A DNA stretch of 64,000 nucleotides. It comes from CAZCTO01 sp964501725. GTDB taxonomy: Bacteria > Bacillota > Clostridia > Saccharofermentanales > Saccharofermentanaceae. Position numbers and translations under genes: made by a program. The stretch spans positions 1 to 64,000 of the forward strand of contig CAZCTO010000013.1 in NCBI GenBank assembly GCA_964501725.1, read 5' to 3'. Shown here one piece after another: positions 1-8,838 of the stretch. The notes below the pieces were generated by a model. The model made no database searches, was not told the origin of the DNA, and saw only the letters and a list, made by a program, of their open reading frames with translations. Numbering within the stretch: the stretch's first letter is position 1; every line of letters begins with the position of its first letter.

Positions 1-77
1 TGGTGGAGAATACCGGGCTCGAACCGGCGACCTCTTACATGCGAAGCAAGCGCTCTCCCAGACTGAGCTAATTCCCC
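1..77 (-). tRNA. tRNA-Ala (anticodon CGC)
   Basis: Read on the minus strand, this folds into a complete cloverleaf. The acceptor stem is GGGGAAT with ATTCTCC, the D arm contains GCTC/GAGC, the anticodon stem is CTTGC/GTAAG, and the T arm carries TTCGAGC. The seven-base loop TTCGCAT gives anticodon CGC, which reads the alanine codon GCG. Position 3:70 is a G:U pair, the classic alanine identity element, which independently supports the call. The 3' CCA is encoded. The gene touches the window edge, so any further tRNA downstream on the minus strand cannot be seen. Confidence 0.96.
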
Positions 78-129
78 GAAGCGGCTTTGGAGAAAAGCGT
101 CGCGCTTTCCGCCAAAATCGACAATACCC

Positions 130-158
130 ATTATCGGATGCGCTCAGCCTCCTGTCAA
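130..158 (-). promoter_or_regulatory. Sigma-A-type promoter for tRNA-Ala
   Basis: On the minus strand a perfect -35 TTGACA (158-153) is followed, after 17 bases, by -10 GATAAT (135-130). Transcription would start near 123, leaving a leader of about 45 bases before the mature tRNA. The near-consensus hexamers and ideal spacing suit a stable-RNA promoter. Confidence 0.7.
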
Positions 159-286
159 GTGAAACCGTGGCGCGGAACAGCGTCAACATTTTCCCGGTCG
201 CGACAAAACGAAAGCGGCACGGTTAGAAATTCATACCCGGGCGTGACATTCGGGGTGTTTTTGTCGGCATCAAGGATGCCACAGGA

Positions 287-799
287 TTATTCAGCAGAAT
301 ATACTTCCAAATATTTCTTCCACATTGATGCGACTGAATCCATACGAACTCCGATCATCTTTGCCTGAACGGGTGTTTTTCTATAGATGCCTCCGCTCAC
401 TCGATGTGAGATACTCGAACCATCCTCGTACTCAACATCAAAGTAGCGATACGTGTTTTTACCCATTCTTCTCTTATACTTATCTTTCAAAACGCCGTAA
501 GCGATTATGATTTCCCTGTCTCTATATTTTTTAACACTCAGGAAAGATTTATAGGAAAGATAAATCAGCATCCCAAGTACATATACTACGAAAGCAATAA
601 ATAAGGCAGCCGGGATTAACAGTGTCTTATCGTCTCCATTCTTGTAAACATCAATCGCGTTGAGGATGAGCAAGTACAGCAAAACCGCAAACGCGACAAA
701 AGTGATGATGTATGCCAATCGGTCAAATCGATTGGCCTTCTTAAGTCTGGGTACCAGATACGTCGATTCCTCTTCTGTCGGGGTTCTCCATTGGCTCAT
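287..799 (-). CDS. Small two-helix membrane protein, function unknown
   Basis: A 170-residue protein starting MSQWRTPTEEE. This ATG is preferred to an in-frame upstream one because GGAGG lies seven bases before it, and the upstream ATG would overlap the apparent -10 box. Two hydrophobic helices are visible, at roughly residues 30-52 (rich in L, V, I, A) and 63-87. They are followed by a basic segment and a soluble tail of about 75 residues containing a beta-like stretch (YRYFDVEYEDGSSISHRV). I recognise no family. The arrangement resembles small PH-like or DUF membrane proteins of Firmicutes, but that is only an impression. It has its own promoter and appears monocistronic. Confidence 0.7.
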   Translation of the reverse strand: MSQWRTPTEEESTYLVPRLKKANRFDRLAYIITFVAFAVLLYLLILNAIDVYKNGDDKTLLIPAALFIAFVVYVLGMLIYLSYKSFLSVKKYRDREIIIAYGVLKDKYKRRMGKNTYRYFDVEYEDGSSISHRVSGGIYRKTPVQAKMIGVRMDSVASMWKKYLEVYSAE

Positions 800-870
800 A
801 ATTTGCCTCCGCGATACACATTCAAATTGGGTCTGTTTTCGAAATAAATACACGAAAAATTGACTTTGAC

Positions 871-899
871 ATTGTAACAAAGATATCGGATTATCGCAA
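871..899 (-). promoter_or_regulatory. Sigma-A-type promoter for the small membrane protein
   Basis: Minus-strand -35 TTGCGA (899-894) and -10 TACAAT (876-871) are separated by 17 bases, about 72 bases before the chosen ATG at 799. Four of six -35 bases and five of six -10 bases match consensus. Confidence 0.5.
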
Positions 900-943
900 C
901 TTCTTTTTAGCAATTCGACAGCGTCAACTTTCGCCTCTTCTGT

Positions 944-2314
944 CTATTTCAAAAACATCCGCAGCATCTTGAAGTTGGCCTTTTTGTAGGGGCGGTAACG
1001 CATCGGGAGATCGAGCCAGGTTTTCTTGTCAACGATGCTTTTCTCGTGCGTGAAGGTATCAAAAGACCGCTTGCCGTGATAAGAGCCCATTCCGCTGTCG
1101 CCGACGCCGCCAAAGCCCATCTCCGATGTCGCCAGGTGGATGATCGCGTCATTGACGCAACCGCCGCCGAAACTGAGGCTCTCCAGGACTTTTTTGCGAA
1201 ATAGTTTGTCGGCGGTGAAAAGATACAGGGCGAGAGGCTTAGGCTTTCCGCGCAGGAGATTAATCATGTCATCCGCATTGTTGTAAGTGAGAACCGGAAG
1301 GATCGGCCCGAAGATTTCTTCCTGCATGACGGGGGATTCGAAGGTCACCTGATCAAGAACGGTCGGTGCGATGCAGCGGGTCTCAGGCGAACATTGCCCG
1401 CCGATGCGCGTTTTTCCGTCGGAAAGAAGGGAAGAGAGCCGCTCATACTGCTTTTCATTAATGATATGAACGTACTCGGGGTCTTCGAGCGCGCCGGCAG
1501 GGAAGGATTTCCGAAGAGCGGCCGAAAGGGCCTCGATGAATTGCTCTTTCCGGCTCTCATGGATCAGAACATAGTCCGGTGCGACGCAGGTCTGGCCGGC
1601 ATTCAGGAATTTGCCCCAGGCAAGGCGCGTGGCGGTAAGGGGAATGTCGGCGGTTTCGTCAATGATCGCGGGACTCTTGCCGCCAAGTTCCAGACTGATC
1701 GGGGTCAGAAAACGCGCGGCTTTTTCCATGACCAGGCGGCCGACGCCCGTGCTTCCGGTAAAAAGAATATAGTCAAATTGAACATCCAGAAGCGCCGCGT
1801 TCTCTTTGCGACCGCCCTGGACGACCGTGACGTACTCGGGCGGAAAGATCCCGGCAATCAGGTCGGCGATGACCTGCGAAGTTGCGGGTGAGTAGGCGGA
1901 AGGCTTGATGACAACACAGTTGCCGGCGGCGATCGCACCGATCACCGGAGCCAGGGTCAGCATGAAGGGATAGTTCCACGGCGACATGACCAGCACGACG
2001 CCATAGGGATCTTTCAGAATATAGCTGGAGGCGGGGAATTGAGCGAGTGGGGTTCGCACGCGGGTCGGGCGTGCCCAGGACCGGATGTGGCGGATCGCGT
2101 AGCGACATTCCTCGCGCACCATTCCGACCTCGGTCATGTATCCTTCAAAATCCGATTTGTTCAAATCCGCACGAAGGGCCTCGAGAATTTTGCTCTCGGA
2201 AGCAATGACGGCGGCGTAGAGTTTTTGAAGGGCGTTTTTGCGAAAAGCGACGCTCTTTGTTGCGTCCGAATTGAAAAAGGACCGCTGCAGCCGGACAATT
2301 TCTTCTGAATTCAT
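944..2314 (-). CDS. NAD(P)-dependent aldehyde dehydrogenase (class 3-like)
   Basis: A 456-residue aldehyde dehydrogenase that oxidises aldehydes to acids, or reduces acyl groups in the reverse direction, using NAD(P). Visible family motifs include PWNYPF near 112-117, the cofactor loop FTGSTGVGR near 185-193, the general-base Glu209 in LELGGKSP, and the nucleophile Cys243 in NAGQTC. The length fits the short class 3 (ALDH3/YwdH-like) proteins without N-terminal extension. The start codon overlaps the stop of the upstream alcohol dehydrogenase by four bases (ATGA), so the two are translationally coupled. Together they probably interconvert an alcohol, aldehyde and acid. The physiological substrate cannot be read from sequence; a medium- or long-chain aldehyde is typical of the class. 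Confidence 0.93.
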   Translation of the reverse strand: MNSEEIVRLQRSFFNSDATKSVAFRKNALQKLYAAVIASESKILEALRADLNKSDFEGYMTEVGMVREECRYAIRHIRSWARPTRVRTPLAQFPASSYILKDPYGVVLVMSPWNYPFMLTLAPVIGAIAAGNCVVIKPSAYSPATSQVIADLIAGIFPPEYVTVVQGGRKENAALLDVQFDYILFTGSTGVGRLVMEKAARFLTPISLELGGKSPAIIDETADIPLTATRLAWGKFLNAGQTCVAPDYVLIHESRKEQFIEALSAALRKSFPAGALEDPEYVHIINEKQYERLSSLLSDGKTRIGGQCSPETRCIAPTVLDQVTFESPVMQEEIFGPILPVLTYNNADDMINLLRGKPKPLALYLFTADKLFRKKVLESLSFGGGCVNDAIIHLATSEMGFGGVGDSGMGSYHGKRSFDTFTHEKSIVDKKTWLDLPMRYRPYKKANFKMLRMFLK

Positions 2315-3543
2315 ATGTTTGCCTCCCGGGTGGGTTTGCGGATCAGGGATACAATTTCGGCAATTTCTTCTTTACCGTAAAGGATCGGAACCGGATAGAA
2401 CGGATTAGCCTCGGCAAGGGCCCAATCGCATATTTGCGGAATATCTGCGTCGCGGATGTAGTCAAATCCGTCCGGGATCAGAAGGACCCGATTCAGGCGC
2501 GATATCGCCTCGATAAAAGCGTTTGCGGCCTCGGCATCGCTCATGCCGGCGACCGGCAACCCGGCACAAAGCGCCAGTTTCGCAAGCTTCTGATGTACGG
2601 GTGCGCCGTAGTACCGAAGGACGTGCGGCATAACCACGGCATTGGCACGACCGTGTGCTTCCTTATAAAGGCCGCTCAGCGTGTGCGCGATCGGATGAAT
2701 ATAATTCAGGCCGGCTCGCGTGAACGCCGATCCGCCGAGAAAAGCGGCCGCAAGCATCTGTTCGCGGGCGTGGAGGTCCGATCCGTCGGCGGTTGCTTTT
2801 TCGATGCTCCCGAAAATGATCCGCACGGCGTCTTCCGAGAACTTCCTGCACTTCTTCGATACGAACAGGCACAGATAGGATTCGACCGCGTGGGTCAGGG
2901 CATCCATTCCGGTTGCCGCGGTAATGGCGGGCGGAAGGCCGATGGTCAGTTCCGGATCCAGAATCGCAACATGCGGAATCAGACTCAGGTCCGAGAGGGC
3001 AAACTTGCGATGGGTTGTATAATCCGTAACCACGGCGGCGATGGTCGTTTCCGAGCCGGTTCCCGCGGTGGTCGGGATGGCGATGATCGGCGGGATTCTC
3101 TTAAGCACTTTTAAAAATCCGCCCATCTGCTCGAGTGTGCGCTTCGGGCGGGCGATCCGCGCGCCGGCGGCCTTGGCGGCATCCATCACGGAGCCGCCGC
3201 CGAACGCGACGAAGCCCTGACAGGCATGATCCGCATAGGATTTGCGAAGTGCTTCGACGGTATCGGTCGAGGGATTGGGCTCGACTTCATCGAAAAGCGT
3301 ATATTTGATGTTTGCGTCCTCGAGCAAGCGAAGAGCGCGGTTCGGAAGGCCGAGCGACATCAACTGACGGTCGGTGACCACCATGACATTGCCAAGTTTC
3401 CGGAGCGCGAGGATATCCGGGAGTTTTGCGAGCGTTCCGGGACCCCGGTATTGCACCGGGACCCGCCAGGGGAGAAGGCGACTGCCGTAGTAGAACGAGA
3501 ATTGAAAGACCCGGTAGCCGATTTTTCGAAAAAGTCCGATCAT
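2311..3543 (-). CDS. Iron-containing (group III) alcohol dehydrogenase
   Basis: A 410-residue Fe-dependent alcohol dehydrogenase. The Rossmann-like N-terminal domain carries GGGSVMDAAKA at about 115-125. The central IPTTAGTGSE (about 156-165) and the C-terminal metal-site segment contain DPELT (Asp196), GMDALTHAVE (His218) and HPIAHTLSG followed by a further EAHGRANAVVMPH, the usual Asp/His/His/His ligand set. The start is fixed by GGGGAGG just upstream. It is the first gene of a two-gene operon with the aldehyde dehydrogenase, overlapping by four bases. Coupling with an aldehyde dehydrogenase suggests alcohol/aldehyde redox balancing in fermentation. The substrate is unknown. Confidence 0.93.
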   Translation of the reverse strand: MIGLFRKIGYRVFQFSFYYGSRLLPWRVPVQYRGPGTLAKLPDILALRKLGNVMVVTDRQLMSLGLPNRALRLLEDANIKYTLFDEVEPNPSTDTVEALRKSYADHACQGFVAFGGGSVMDAAKAAGARIARPKRTLEQMGGFLKVLKRIPPIIAIPTTAGTGSETTIAAVVTDYTTHRKFALSDLSLIPHVAILDPELTIGLPPAITAATGMDALTHAVESYLCLFVSKKCRKFSEDAVRIIFGSIEKATADGSDLHAREQMLAAAFLGGSAFTRAGLNYIHPIAHTLSGLYKEAHGRANAVVMPHVLRYYGAPVHQKLAKLALCAGLPVAGMSDAEAANAFIEAISRLNRVLLIPDGFDYIRDADIPQICDWALAEANPFYPVPILYGKEEIAEIVSLIRKPTREANI

Positions 3544-3609
3544 ACATACCTCCCCGGAACAGCCGCTGGCGAAGAAAGGGCCGTAAAGCCCTAAAAGAAG
3601 ATTGACTTC

Positions 3610-3638
3610 ACTCTACAATAGTCCGATCGAATACGCAA
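3610..3638 (-). promoter_or_regulatory. Promoter of the alcohol/aldehyde dehydrogenase operon
   Basis: Minus-strand -35 TTGCGT (3638-3633) and -10 TAGAGT (3615-3610) with a 17-base spacer, about 66 bases before the ATG at 3543. It lies back to back with the marR promoter in the divergent region. Confidence 0.45.
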
Positions 3639-3671
3639 CCGAACGCTTCGGAAGAATTCACAAAAAAGGTA

Positions 3672-3727
3672 TTGCAAAAAGAAGACGTTCGCTGTAAAGT
3701 TCTAATGTTAACAAAATCAACAGTTAA
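3672..3727 (+). promoter_or_regulatory. Promoter and probable operator of the marR-ABC exporter operon
   Basis: A -35 TTGCAA (3672-3677) and -10 TAAAGT (3695-3700), spaced 17 bases, precede marR. Immediately downstream are TTAAC (3708-3712) and GTTAA (3723-3727) in inverted orientation with a 10-base centre. A further TGTTAAG lies at 3731-3737 and GTTAAC itself (3707-3712) is palindromic. MarR regulators usually bind such short AT-rich dyads overlapping their own promoters, so autoregulation is likely. The operator assignment is inference. Confidence 0.45.
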
Positions 3728-3761
3728 ATATGTTAAGTAATATTGAAAGGATGTGAGCCCG

Positions 3762-4217
3762 GTGGATCAACGACTGAAGAATGATTTCATCAAGACCCTG
3801 ATCAGCGCGAAAAAAATGCTGATGCTGATCACCGCGAACCTGGACGTGCCTTTTGCGGAAGTGGCTATCCTGATGCATATACGACACCTCCGCGACAGTG
3901 ACGACGCCAATGACGGTGTATGCGTCACGGAAATCAAGGATCAGACGCATGTATCCCTGCCCGCGGTCTCCAGACAATTGAGTTCGCTGGAACAGAAGGG
4001 CTATATCCGACGTATGGCTATGGCCAAGGACCGGCGGATCACCTTGGTTACATTAACTCCGGCGGGTGAAGAAATCACAGGAAAGATTGTCGCGCAGAGC
4101 GATCTTTTTATGGAGAAGCTCGGCTTGCGGGTCGGTGAAGACTTTATCCGTAAGTACATTGAAATGTCGGCCGAGATCATGGACTGTCTCGGGCAAGAGG
4201 AACCGCCGACCCGATAA
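3762..4217 (+). CDS. MarR-family transcriptional regulator
   Basis: A winged-helix DNA-binding protein of about 151 residues. The GTG at 3762 is chosen over the GTG at 3753 because AAAGGA (3746-3751) sits about ten bases before it but almost touches the earlier one. Residues around 60-95 form the recognition region (VTEIKDQTHVSLPAVSRQLS, then LEQKGYIRRM). They are followed by the wing DRRITLVTLTPAGEE, the hallmark of the MarR fold. It is the first gene of an operon with two ABC exporter subunits, a common arrangement in which the regulator represses a drug exporter and is released by a ligand. Confidence 0.9.
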   Translation: MDQRLKNDFIKTLISAKKMLMLITANLDVPFAEVAILMHIRHLRDSDDANDGVCVTEIKDQTHVSLPAVSRQLSSLEQKGYIRRMAMAKDRRITLVTLTPAGEEITGKIVAQSDLFMEKLGLRVGEDFIRKYIEMSAEIMDCLGQEEPPTR

Positions 4218-4265
4218 ACGGCGGGAAATTTTCATACAAGACTATAAACCGCGTGAGAGGATGAT

Positions 4266-6512
4266 TTGATTTTGATAAAACTGGCAAAATACCTGAAGCC
4301 ATACACACTGATCCTTTTTATCGTGTTCGTTCTTCTGTTCGGGCAGGCAATGAGTGATCTCAATCTGCCGAACTACATGTCCAAAATCGTCAACGTCGGC
4401 ATTCAGCAGAATGGCGTTGAAGAGTCCGCCCCGCTGGCAATCAGCGCGGACGGCATGAAGTTCATGCTGACATTTATGTCCGCCGACGAAAAGGCATTGG
4501 TGCAAGGAAACTACACCCTTGCATCCGGAACCGATCTGAACAGTAAGGGCAAGACGTATCAGAGCGTCTATCCGTATGCCAAAGAAAAGGACATCTGGGT
4601 CCGGTCCTCCGTGTCCGGTGAAGAAGCGGACCGGCTCAACCTCGCATTCGGCACGGCCACCTGGACATTCATAAATGTCATGCAGGAATATACCGCGCAG
4701 ATGGGCGGAAACCAGGCCGGCGGGGACGAATCCGTCAATGTGAAAAGCATGGACTTAAGCAAGGTCTACGCCATGCAGGCTCAACTCGATCAGATGCCCG
4801 CGTCAGTGATATCGGAAGCGCATGAAAAGGCAATGAAAAATGACGTCTCGATTCTGAAGCAGAGCGGAGCAGCATTTTCGGGTAGTTTCTATTCGGAACT
4901 GGGTGTGAAGCTGACCGATTTACAGACCGCATATATTCTTAAGATCGGCGGGCTGATGCTGCTGGTCGCGCTTCTGGGCGGACTTGCCGCGATTCTGGTC
5001 AGTTTCTTTTCATCGCGACTTTCCGCCGGTGTGGCGCGAAAATTGAGAGTTGATGTTTTCGAGCGTATCGAGCGTTTTTCGACTAATGAATTCGACAGAT
5101 TCTCTACCGCTTCATTGATTACACGTTGCACCAACGATGTCACGCAAATTCAACTGCTGCTTACAATCGGTATCAGAATGCTTCTGTACTCGCCGATTCT
5201 TGCCACCGGCGGTGTCATCATGGCCGTCAATAAATCCGTCTCCATGAGCTGGATTATTGCCGTCGCCTGTACTGTGCTCGTCGGTGTCATTCTGATCGTT
5301 CTTGCGATCACCCTGCCGAAATTCAAGGCGGTGCAAAAGCTCGTCGACCGGCTGAACCTCGTAGCCAGAGAGAATCTCAGCGGACTGATGGTCATCCGGG
5401 CGTTCGGTACGCGGGATTTCGAGACGAAGCGGTTCGATAAAGCGAATACCGATCTGACGAAGGTCAACTTGTTTATTAACCGTACCATGTCCTTCATGAT
5501 GCCGATGATGATGCTCATCATGAACGCGGTTATGCTGCTCGTTGTTTGGGTCGGGGCGCACCAGATCTCCGAATCCGCGATACAGGTCGGCGACATGATG
5601 GCCTTTATGCAATATGCCATGCAAATCATCATGAGCTTTCTGATGATTTCCATGATGTTTATCTTTGTGCCCAGAGCGGCGGTGTCCGCCAATCGTATCG
5701 CGGAGGTTCTGGAAACCGAAACATCGGTCAACGATCCGGAAAATCCCAAGAGTCTTGACACCCCATACAAAGGATACGTCAGCTTCGAGAATGTGAATTT
5801 CCGGTATCAGGGCGCGGATGAGGATGTGCTCAGCGATATTACTTTCACGGCCAAACCGGGCGAAACGACGGCCTTTATCGGCTCCACCGGGAGCGGGAAA
5901 TCGACGCTGGTCAACCTGATTTTACGGTTTTATGATGTCACCTCGGGACGCGTCTCGGTGAACGGCACGGATGTCCGCGAAGTATCCCAGAAGGATCTTC
6001 GTGCGAATATCGGATATGTCCCTCAAAAGGGTGTTCTCCTTTCCGGAACGATTGCCTCGAACCTGCGCTACGGCAAAAAAGACGCTACGGACGACGAAAT
6101 CGAGACGGCTGCTCGCGTCGCACAGGCGATGGAATTCATCAGCCAGAAAGAGGACCGCTTCGAGTCGGAGATCGCTCAGGGCGGAGACAATGTCTCGGGC
6201 GGTCAGAAACAGCGCCTGTCGATCGCGCGCGCCCTGGTGAAAAGGCCGCCTATCTATATCTTTGACGACAGCTTCTCCGCGCTCGATTTCCGGACGGACG
6301 TCGCCCTCAGAAAAGCGCTCAAAGCCGAAACCGGCGACAGCACGGTGCTGATTGTTACGCAGCGCGTCAGTACGATCATGACCGCCGAGCAAATTGTGGT
6401 GCTCGATAACGGACGGATCGCCGGCATCGGCACGCACCGGGAACTGTTGAAAAACTGCCCGGAATATCTTGAAATTGCTTCCTCGCAATTGTCAAAGGAG
6501 GAATTAAAGTGA
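4266..6512 (+). CDS. ABC exporter half-transporter with degenerate catalytic site (BmrC/YheI-like)
   Basis: A 748-residue half-transporter: a first helix at about 12-32, a soluble insertion of roughly 190 residues, five further helices, then one nucleotide-binding domain from about 505. Walker A is GSTGSGKST (about 539-547) and the signature is VSGGQKQRLS. Walker B ends FDDSFSALD, so the catalytic Glu is Asp668, and the switch His is Gln699 (TQRVSTI). Both substitutions mark the degenerate site of heterodimeric exporters such as BmrCD or TM287/288. It overlaps the partner gene by four bases. The start is a TTG at 4266 after GAGAGG, or possibly the TTG at 4272. Expected role: ATP-driven export of drugs or other amphiphiles. 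Confidence 0.9.
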   Translation: MILIKLAKYLKPYTLILFIVFVLLFGQAMSDLNLPNYMSKIVNVGIQQNGVEESAPLAISADGMKFMLTFMSADEKALVQGNYTLASGTDLNSKGKTYQSVYPYAKEKDIWVRSSVSGEEADRLNLAFGTATWTFINVMQEYTAQMGGNQAGGDESVNVKSMDLSKVYAMQAQLDQMPASVISEAHEKAMKNDVSILKQSGAAFSGSFYSELGVKLTDLQTAYILKIGGLMLLVALLGGLAAILVSFFSSRLSAGVARKLRVDVFERIERFSTNEFDRFSTASLITRCTNDVTQIQLLLTIGIRMLLYSPILATGGVIMAVNKSVSMSWIIAVACTVLVGVILIVLAITLPKFKAVQKLVDRLNLVARENLSGLMVIRAFGTRDFETKRFDKANTDLTKVNLFINRTMSFMMPMMMLIMNAVMLLVVWVGAHQISESAIQVGDMMAFMQYAMQIIMSFLMISMMFIFVPRAAVSANRIAEVLETETSVNDPENPKSLDTPYKGYVSFENVNFRYQGADEDVLSDITFTAKPGETTAFIGSTGSGKSTLVNLILRFYDVTSGRVSVNGTDVREVSQKDLRANIGYVPQKGVLLSGTIASNLRYGKKDATDDEIETAARVAQAMEFISQKEDRFESEIAQGGDNVSGGQKQRLSIARALVKRPPIYIFDDSFSALDFRTDVALRKALKAETGDSTVLIVTQRVSTIMTAEQIVVLDNGRIAGIGTHRELLKNCPEYLEIASSQLSKEELK

Positions 6513-8422
6513 GCGACCATAATATGAACCAACCGAAGCGACCCACGGGGCGTCGTATGCCGGCCGGACCGCGCCCCGGCGGCGGGCCGATGGCGATGAT
6601 GCCCGGCGAAAAGGCCAAAGACTTTAAAGGCTCTTTTAAAAAACTTCTGAACTATATCGGCAAGTATAAGATTACTGTCATCATCGTGTTTGTCCTTGCA
6701 ATCGTATCCACGGTGTTCAGCGTTGTCGGCCCCAAGATACTGGGTCAGGCGACCGATGTGCTTTTCGAGGGCATCATGAACAAGATCTCCGGAAAGGGCG
6801 GCGGCATCGACTTCGGCCGGATCGGCGAGATCATGATGATCCTTGTCGGACTCTATCTGATCAGCGCTCTTTTTTCGTACATTCAGGGATACATTATGAG
6901 CGGGGTCTCCATGAAAGTGTCCTTTAATCTGCGTCGGGACATTGAAGACAAGATCCACCGGCTGCCGTTCAAATACTATGATACGACCACAAACGGAGAA
7001 GTGCTTTCGCGCATCACCAACGATGTCGATACAATCAGCCAGAGCCTCAGTCAGAGTATTACCAGCATCATCACTTCCGTGACGATGCTGGTGGGTATTC
7101 TGATCATGATGTTCAGCATCAGCTGGCAGCTGACCCTTGTTGCGCTCGGCATCATTCCGGCTTCTCTGATTTTCGTGATGATGATTGTCAAAAAATCGCA
7201 GAAGTACTTTGTGCAGCAGCAGGAATATATCGGGCATGTGAACGGACATGTCGAGGAAATGTTCGGCAGTCACGTGCTGGTCAAGTCCTTTAACGGCGAA
7301 GAAGAGTCCGCCAAAACCTTCAACGGTTATACCGAAAAACTTTACCAGTCCGCATGGAAGTCAACCTTCTTCTCCGGGCTCATCATGCCGATCAGCATGT
7401 TCATCGGCAATATCGGATACGTCGCGATCTGCATTCTGGGCGGCTATTTCGCGGCGAACGGATCGGTTTCCATCGGCGGCATTCAATCCTTCATACAATA
7501 TGTCCGTTCGTTTACGCAGCCGATCAATCAAATCGCCAACATCTCCAATGTGCTCCAGCAGACCATGGCCGCGTCCGAGCGCGTTTTTGCTTTCCTCGGG
7601 GAAGAGGAGGAAGTTGCCGAGCAGGATAACGCGCTCTGTGTCCTGCGCGACCCGCGCCAGCCGGAGACGGACCAACAGGTTCACGCGGAGGGTACGATTC
7701 GCTTCGAAAATGTGGTGTTCGGCTATCACCCGGACAAAACCATCATCAAGAACTTCAGTGCGGACGTGAAAGCAGGGCAGAAGGTCGCGATTGTCGGGCC
7801 GACGGGCGCCGGGAAAACCACCATCGTCAAGTTGCTGATGCGTTTCTATGACATCAACAGCGGAACGATCATGGTCGACGGTCATGACATCCGTTGCTTC
7901 AAAAGAGACGAGCTCCGTTCGCTTTTCGGGATGGTGCTTCAGGATACCTGGCTCTATAACGGATCTATCGCGGACAACATCCGCTACGGGAAACTCGACG
8001 CGACCGACGAGGAAGTACATCAGGCGGCAAAATCCGCGCAAGTCGACCACTTCGTACACACGCTGCCCGACGGTTACAACATGGTTCTCAACGAAGAAGC
8101 CAGCAACGTCTCCCAGGGACAGAAGCAACTCCTTACCATTGCCCGGGCCATTCTGGCGGATCCGGAGATCCTGATTCTCGACGAAGCAACGAGCAGCGTC
8201 GATACGCGTACGGAAGTGCTGATTCAAAAAGCCATGGATATACTGATGAAAGGGCGCACGAGCTTTGTCATTGCCCATCGCCTTTCTACCATCCGTAACG
8301 CGGACCTGATCCTGGTCATGAACGACGGAGATATCGTCGAGCAGGGCACACACGAGGAACTGCTCTGCAGAGGCGCTTTCTACTCGAACCTTTATAACAG
8401 CCAGTTCGAACCGGCGGTATAA
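6509..8422 (+). CDS. ABC exporter half-transporter with catalytic Glu (BmrD/YheH-like)
   Basis: A 637-residue partner subunit starting at GTG, overlapping the upstream stop (GTGA). A Pro/Gly/Arg-rich N-terminal tail of about 45 residues precedes six transmembrane helices. The nucleotide-binding domain follows, with Walker A GPTGAGKTT (about 430-438), Walker B LILDEATSSVD (catalytic Glu559) and switch His in AHRLSTI. Its own signature is altered (VSQGQKQ instead of SGGQ). In heterodimeric exporters this altered signature faces the partner's degenerate Walker B, while the canonical site pairs this Glu with the partner's intact SGGQ. The two genes are therefore complementary halves. A terminator hairpin follows. 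Confidence 0.92.
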   Translation: MSDHNMNQPKRPTGRRMPAGPRPGGGPMAMMPGEKAKDFKGSFKKLLNYIGKYKITVIIVFVLAIVSTVFSVVGPKILGQATDVLFEGIMNKISGKGGGIDFGRIGEIMMILVGLYLISALFSYIQGYIMSGVSMKVSFNLRRDIEDKIHRLPFKYYDTTTNGEVLSRITNDVDTISQSLSQSITSIITSVTMLVGILIMMFSISWQLTLVALGIIPASLIFVMMIVKKSQKYFVQQQEYIGHVNGHVEEMFGSHVLVKSFNGEEESAKTFNGYTEKLYQSAWKSTFFSGLIMPISMFIGNIGYVAICILGGYFAANGSVSIGGIQSFIQYVRSFTQPINQIANISNVLQQTMAASERVFAFLGEEEEVAEQDNALCVLRDPRQPETDQQVHAEGTIRFENVVFGYHPDKTIIKNFSADVKAGQKVAIVGPTGAGKTTIVKLLMRFYDINSGTIMVDGHDIRCFKRDELRSLFGMVLQDTWLYNGSIADNIRYGKLDATDEEVHQAAKSAQVDHFVHTLPDGYNMVLNEEASNVSQGQKQLLTIARAILADPEILILDEATSSVDTRTEVLIQKAMDILMKGRTSFVIAHRLSTIRNADLILVMNDGDIVEQGTHEELLCRGAFYSNLYNSQFEPAV

Positions 8423-8477
8423 CAGGAGATTTAATAAAGAAGCTTCTTGTCATCGGTCGCGAATTCTACGCACAAAA

Positions 8478-8506
8478 AAGACCCCGGCTCAGCCGGGGTC
8501 TTCGTT
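8478..8506. terminator. Bidirectional rho-independent terminator
   Basis: Inverted repeat AAGACCCCGGCT (8478-8489) and AGCCGGGGTCTT (8491-8502). It is GC-rich, with an A-tract on the left (8473-8479) and T-rich bases on the right, so it can end both the exporter operon (plus) and the zinc-ribbon gene (minus) that converge here. Confidence 0.85.
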
Positions 8507-8530
8507 TCTTCTTACAGAAGATTCAGATGA

Positions 8531-8713
8531 TTACCATCTGTTGCTGTCGCCGTATCCGCGATCAGAATTACGCTGTTGCTTTCTTGCACGACGGCAATCA
8601 GGGCAACGTACGGGCTCATTGGTGAAACCCTTCTCTGCGTAGAAAGCCTGCTCACCTTCGGTGAAAACAAACTCTGCGCCGCAATCCTTACAAGCTAATG
8701 TCTTGTCTGCCAT
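8531..8713 (-). CDS. Small zinc-ribbon protein (zf-trcl-like)
   Basis: A 60-residue protein with two CxxC knuckles, CKDCG near 8-12 and CPDCRRARKQ near 38-47, and the family-typical centre EFVFTEGEQAFYAEKGF. This matches the 'probable zinc-ribbon' family common in Firmicutes and Chloroflexi; the function is unknown, with nucleic-acid or protein binding usual for such ribbons. The C-terminal tail is rich in R, N, G and S. AAGGAGG precedes the ATG. It has its own promoter and a leader of about 120 bases containing a long inverted repeat, which suggests post-transcriptional control. Confidence 0.88.
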   Translation of the reverse strand: MADKTLACKDCGAEFVFTEGEQAFYAEKGFTNEPVRCPDCRRARKQQRNSDRGYGDSNRW

Positions 8714-8735
8714 GTTATAGATCCTCCTTCATAAA

Positions 8736-8783
8736 GATTAGGTATGTGGCGGGAATTAACAGGAGATTGAAAACTACCTAATC
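8736..8783 (-). promoter_or_regulatory. Inverted repeat in the leader of the zinc-ribbon gene
   Basis: GATTAGGTA (8736-8744) and TACCTAATC (8775-8783) form a perfect nine-base stem around a 30-base loop. The stem lies between the predicted promoter and the ribosome site of the zinc-ribbon gene (which is near 8722-8728), so it would form at the base of the mRNA leader just upstream of that site. I do not match it to a known riboswitch class. Confidence 0.45.
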
Positions 8784-8838
8784 ATAACGAAGAAGTATTA
8801 ATCAAACCAGTATCTGTACCGTTCCATGACCTAGCGTT

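Noticed and set aside
87..368. 93-codon plus-strand frame near the tRNA
   Set aside because: No ribosome site, overlaps the tRNA promoter and the opposite gene end; composition not protein-like.
5112..5770. Long minus-strand open frames opposite the ABC exporter genes
   Set aside because: They lack ribosome sites and family motifs and sit entirely within well-supported plus-strand genes.
6254..8353. Minus-strand frames of 330-339 codons opposite the second exporter gene
   Set aside because: Composition (His/Asp-rich, no domain pattern) is that of antisense shadow of coding sequence.
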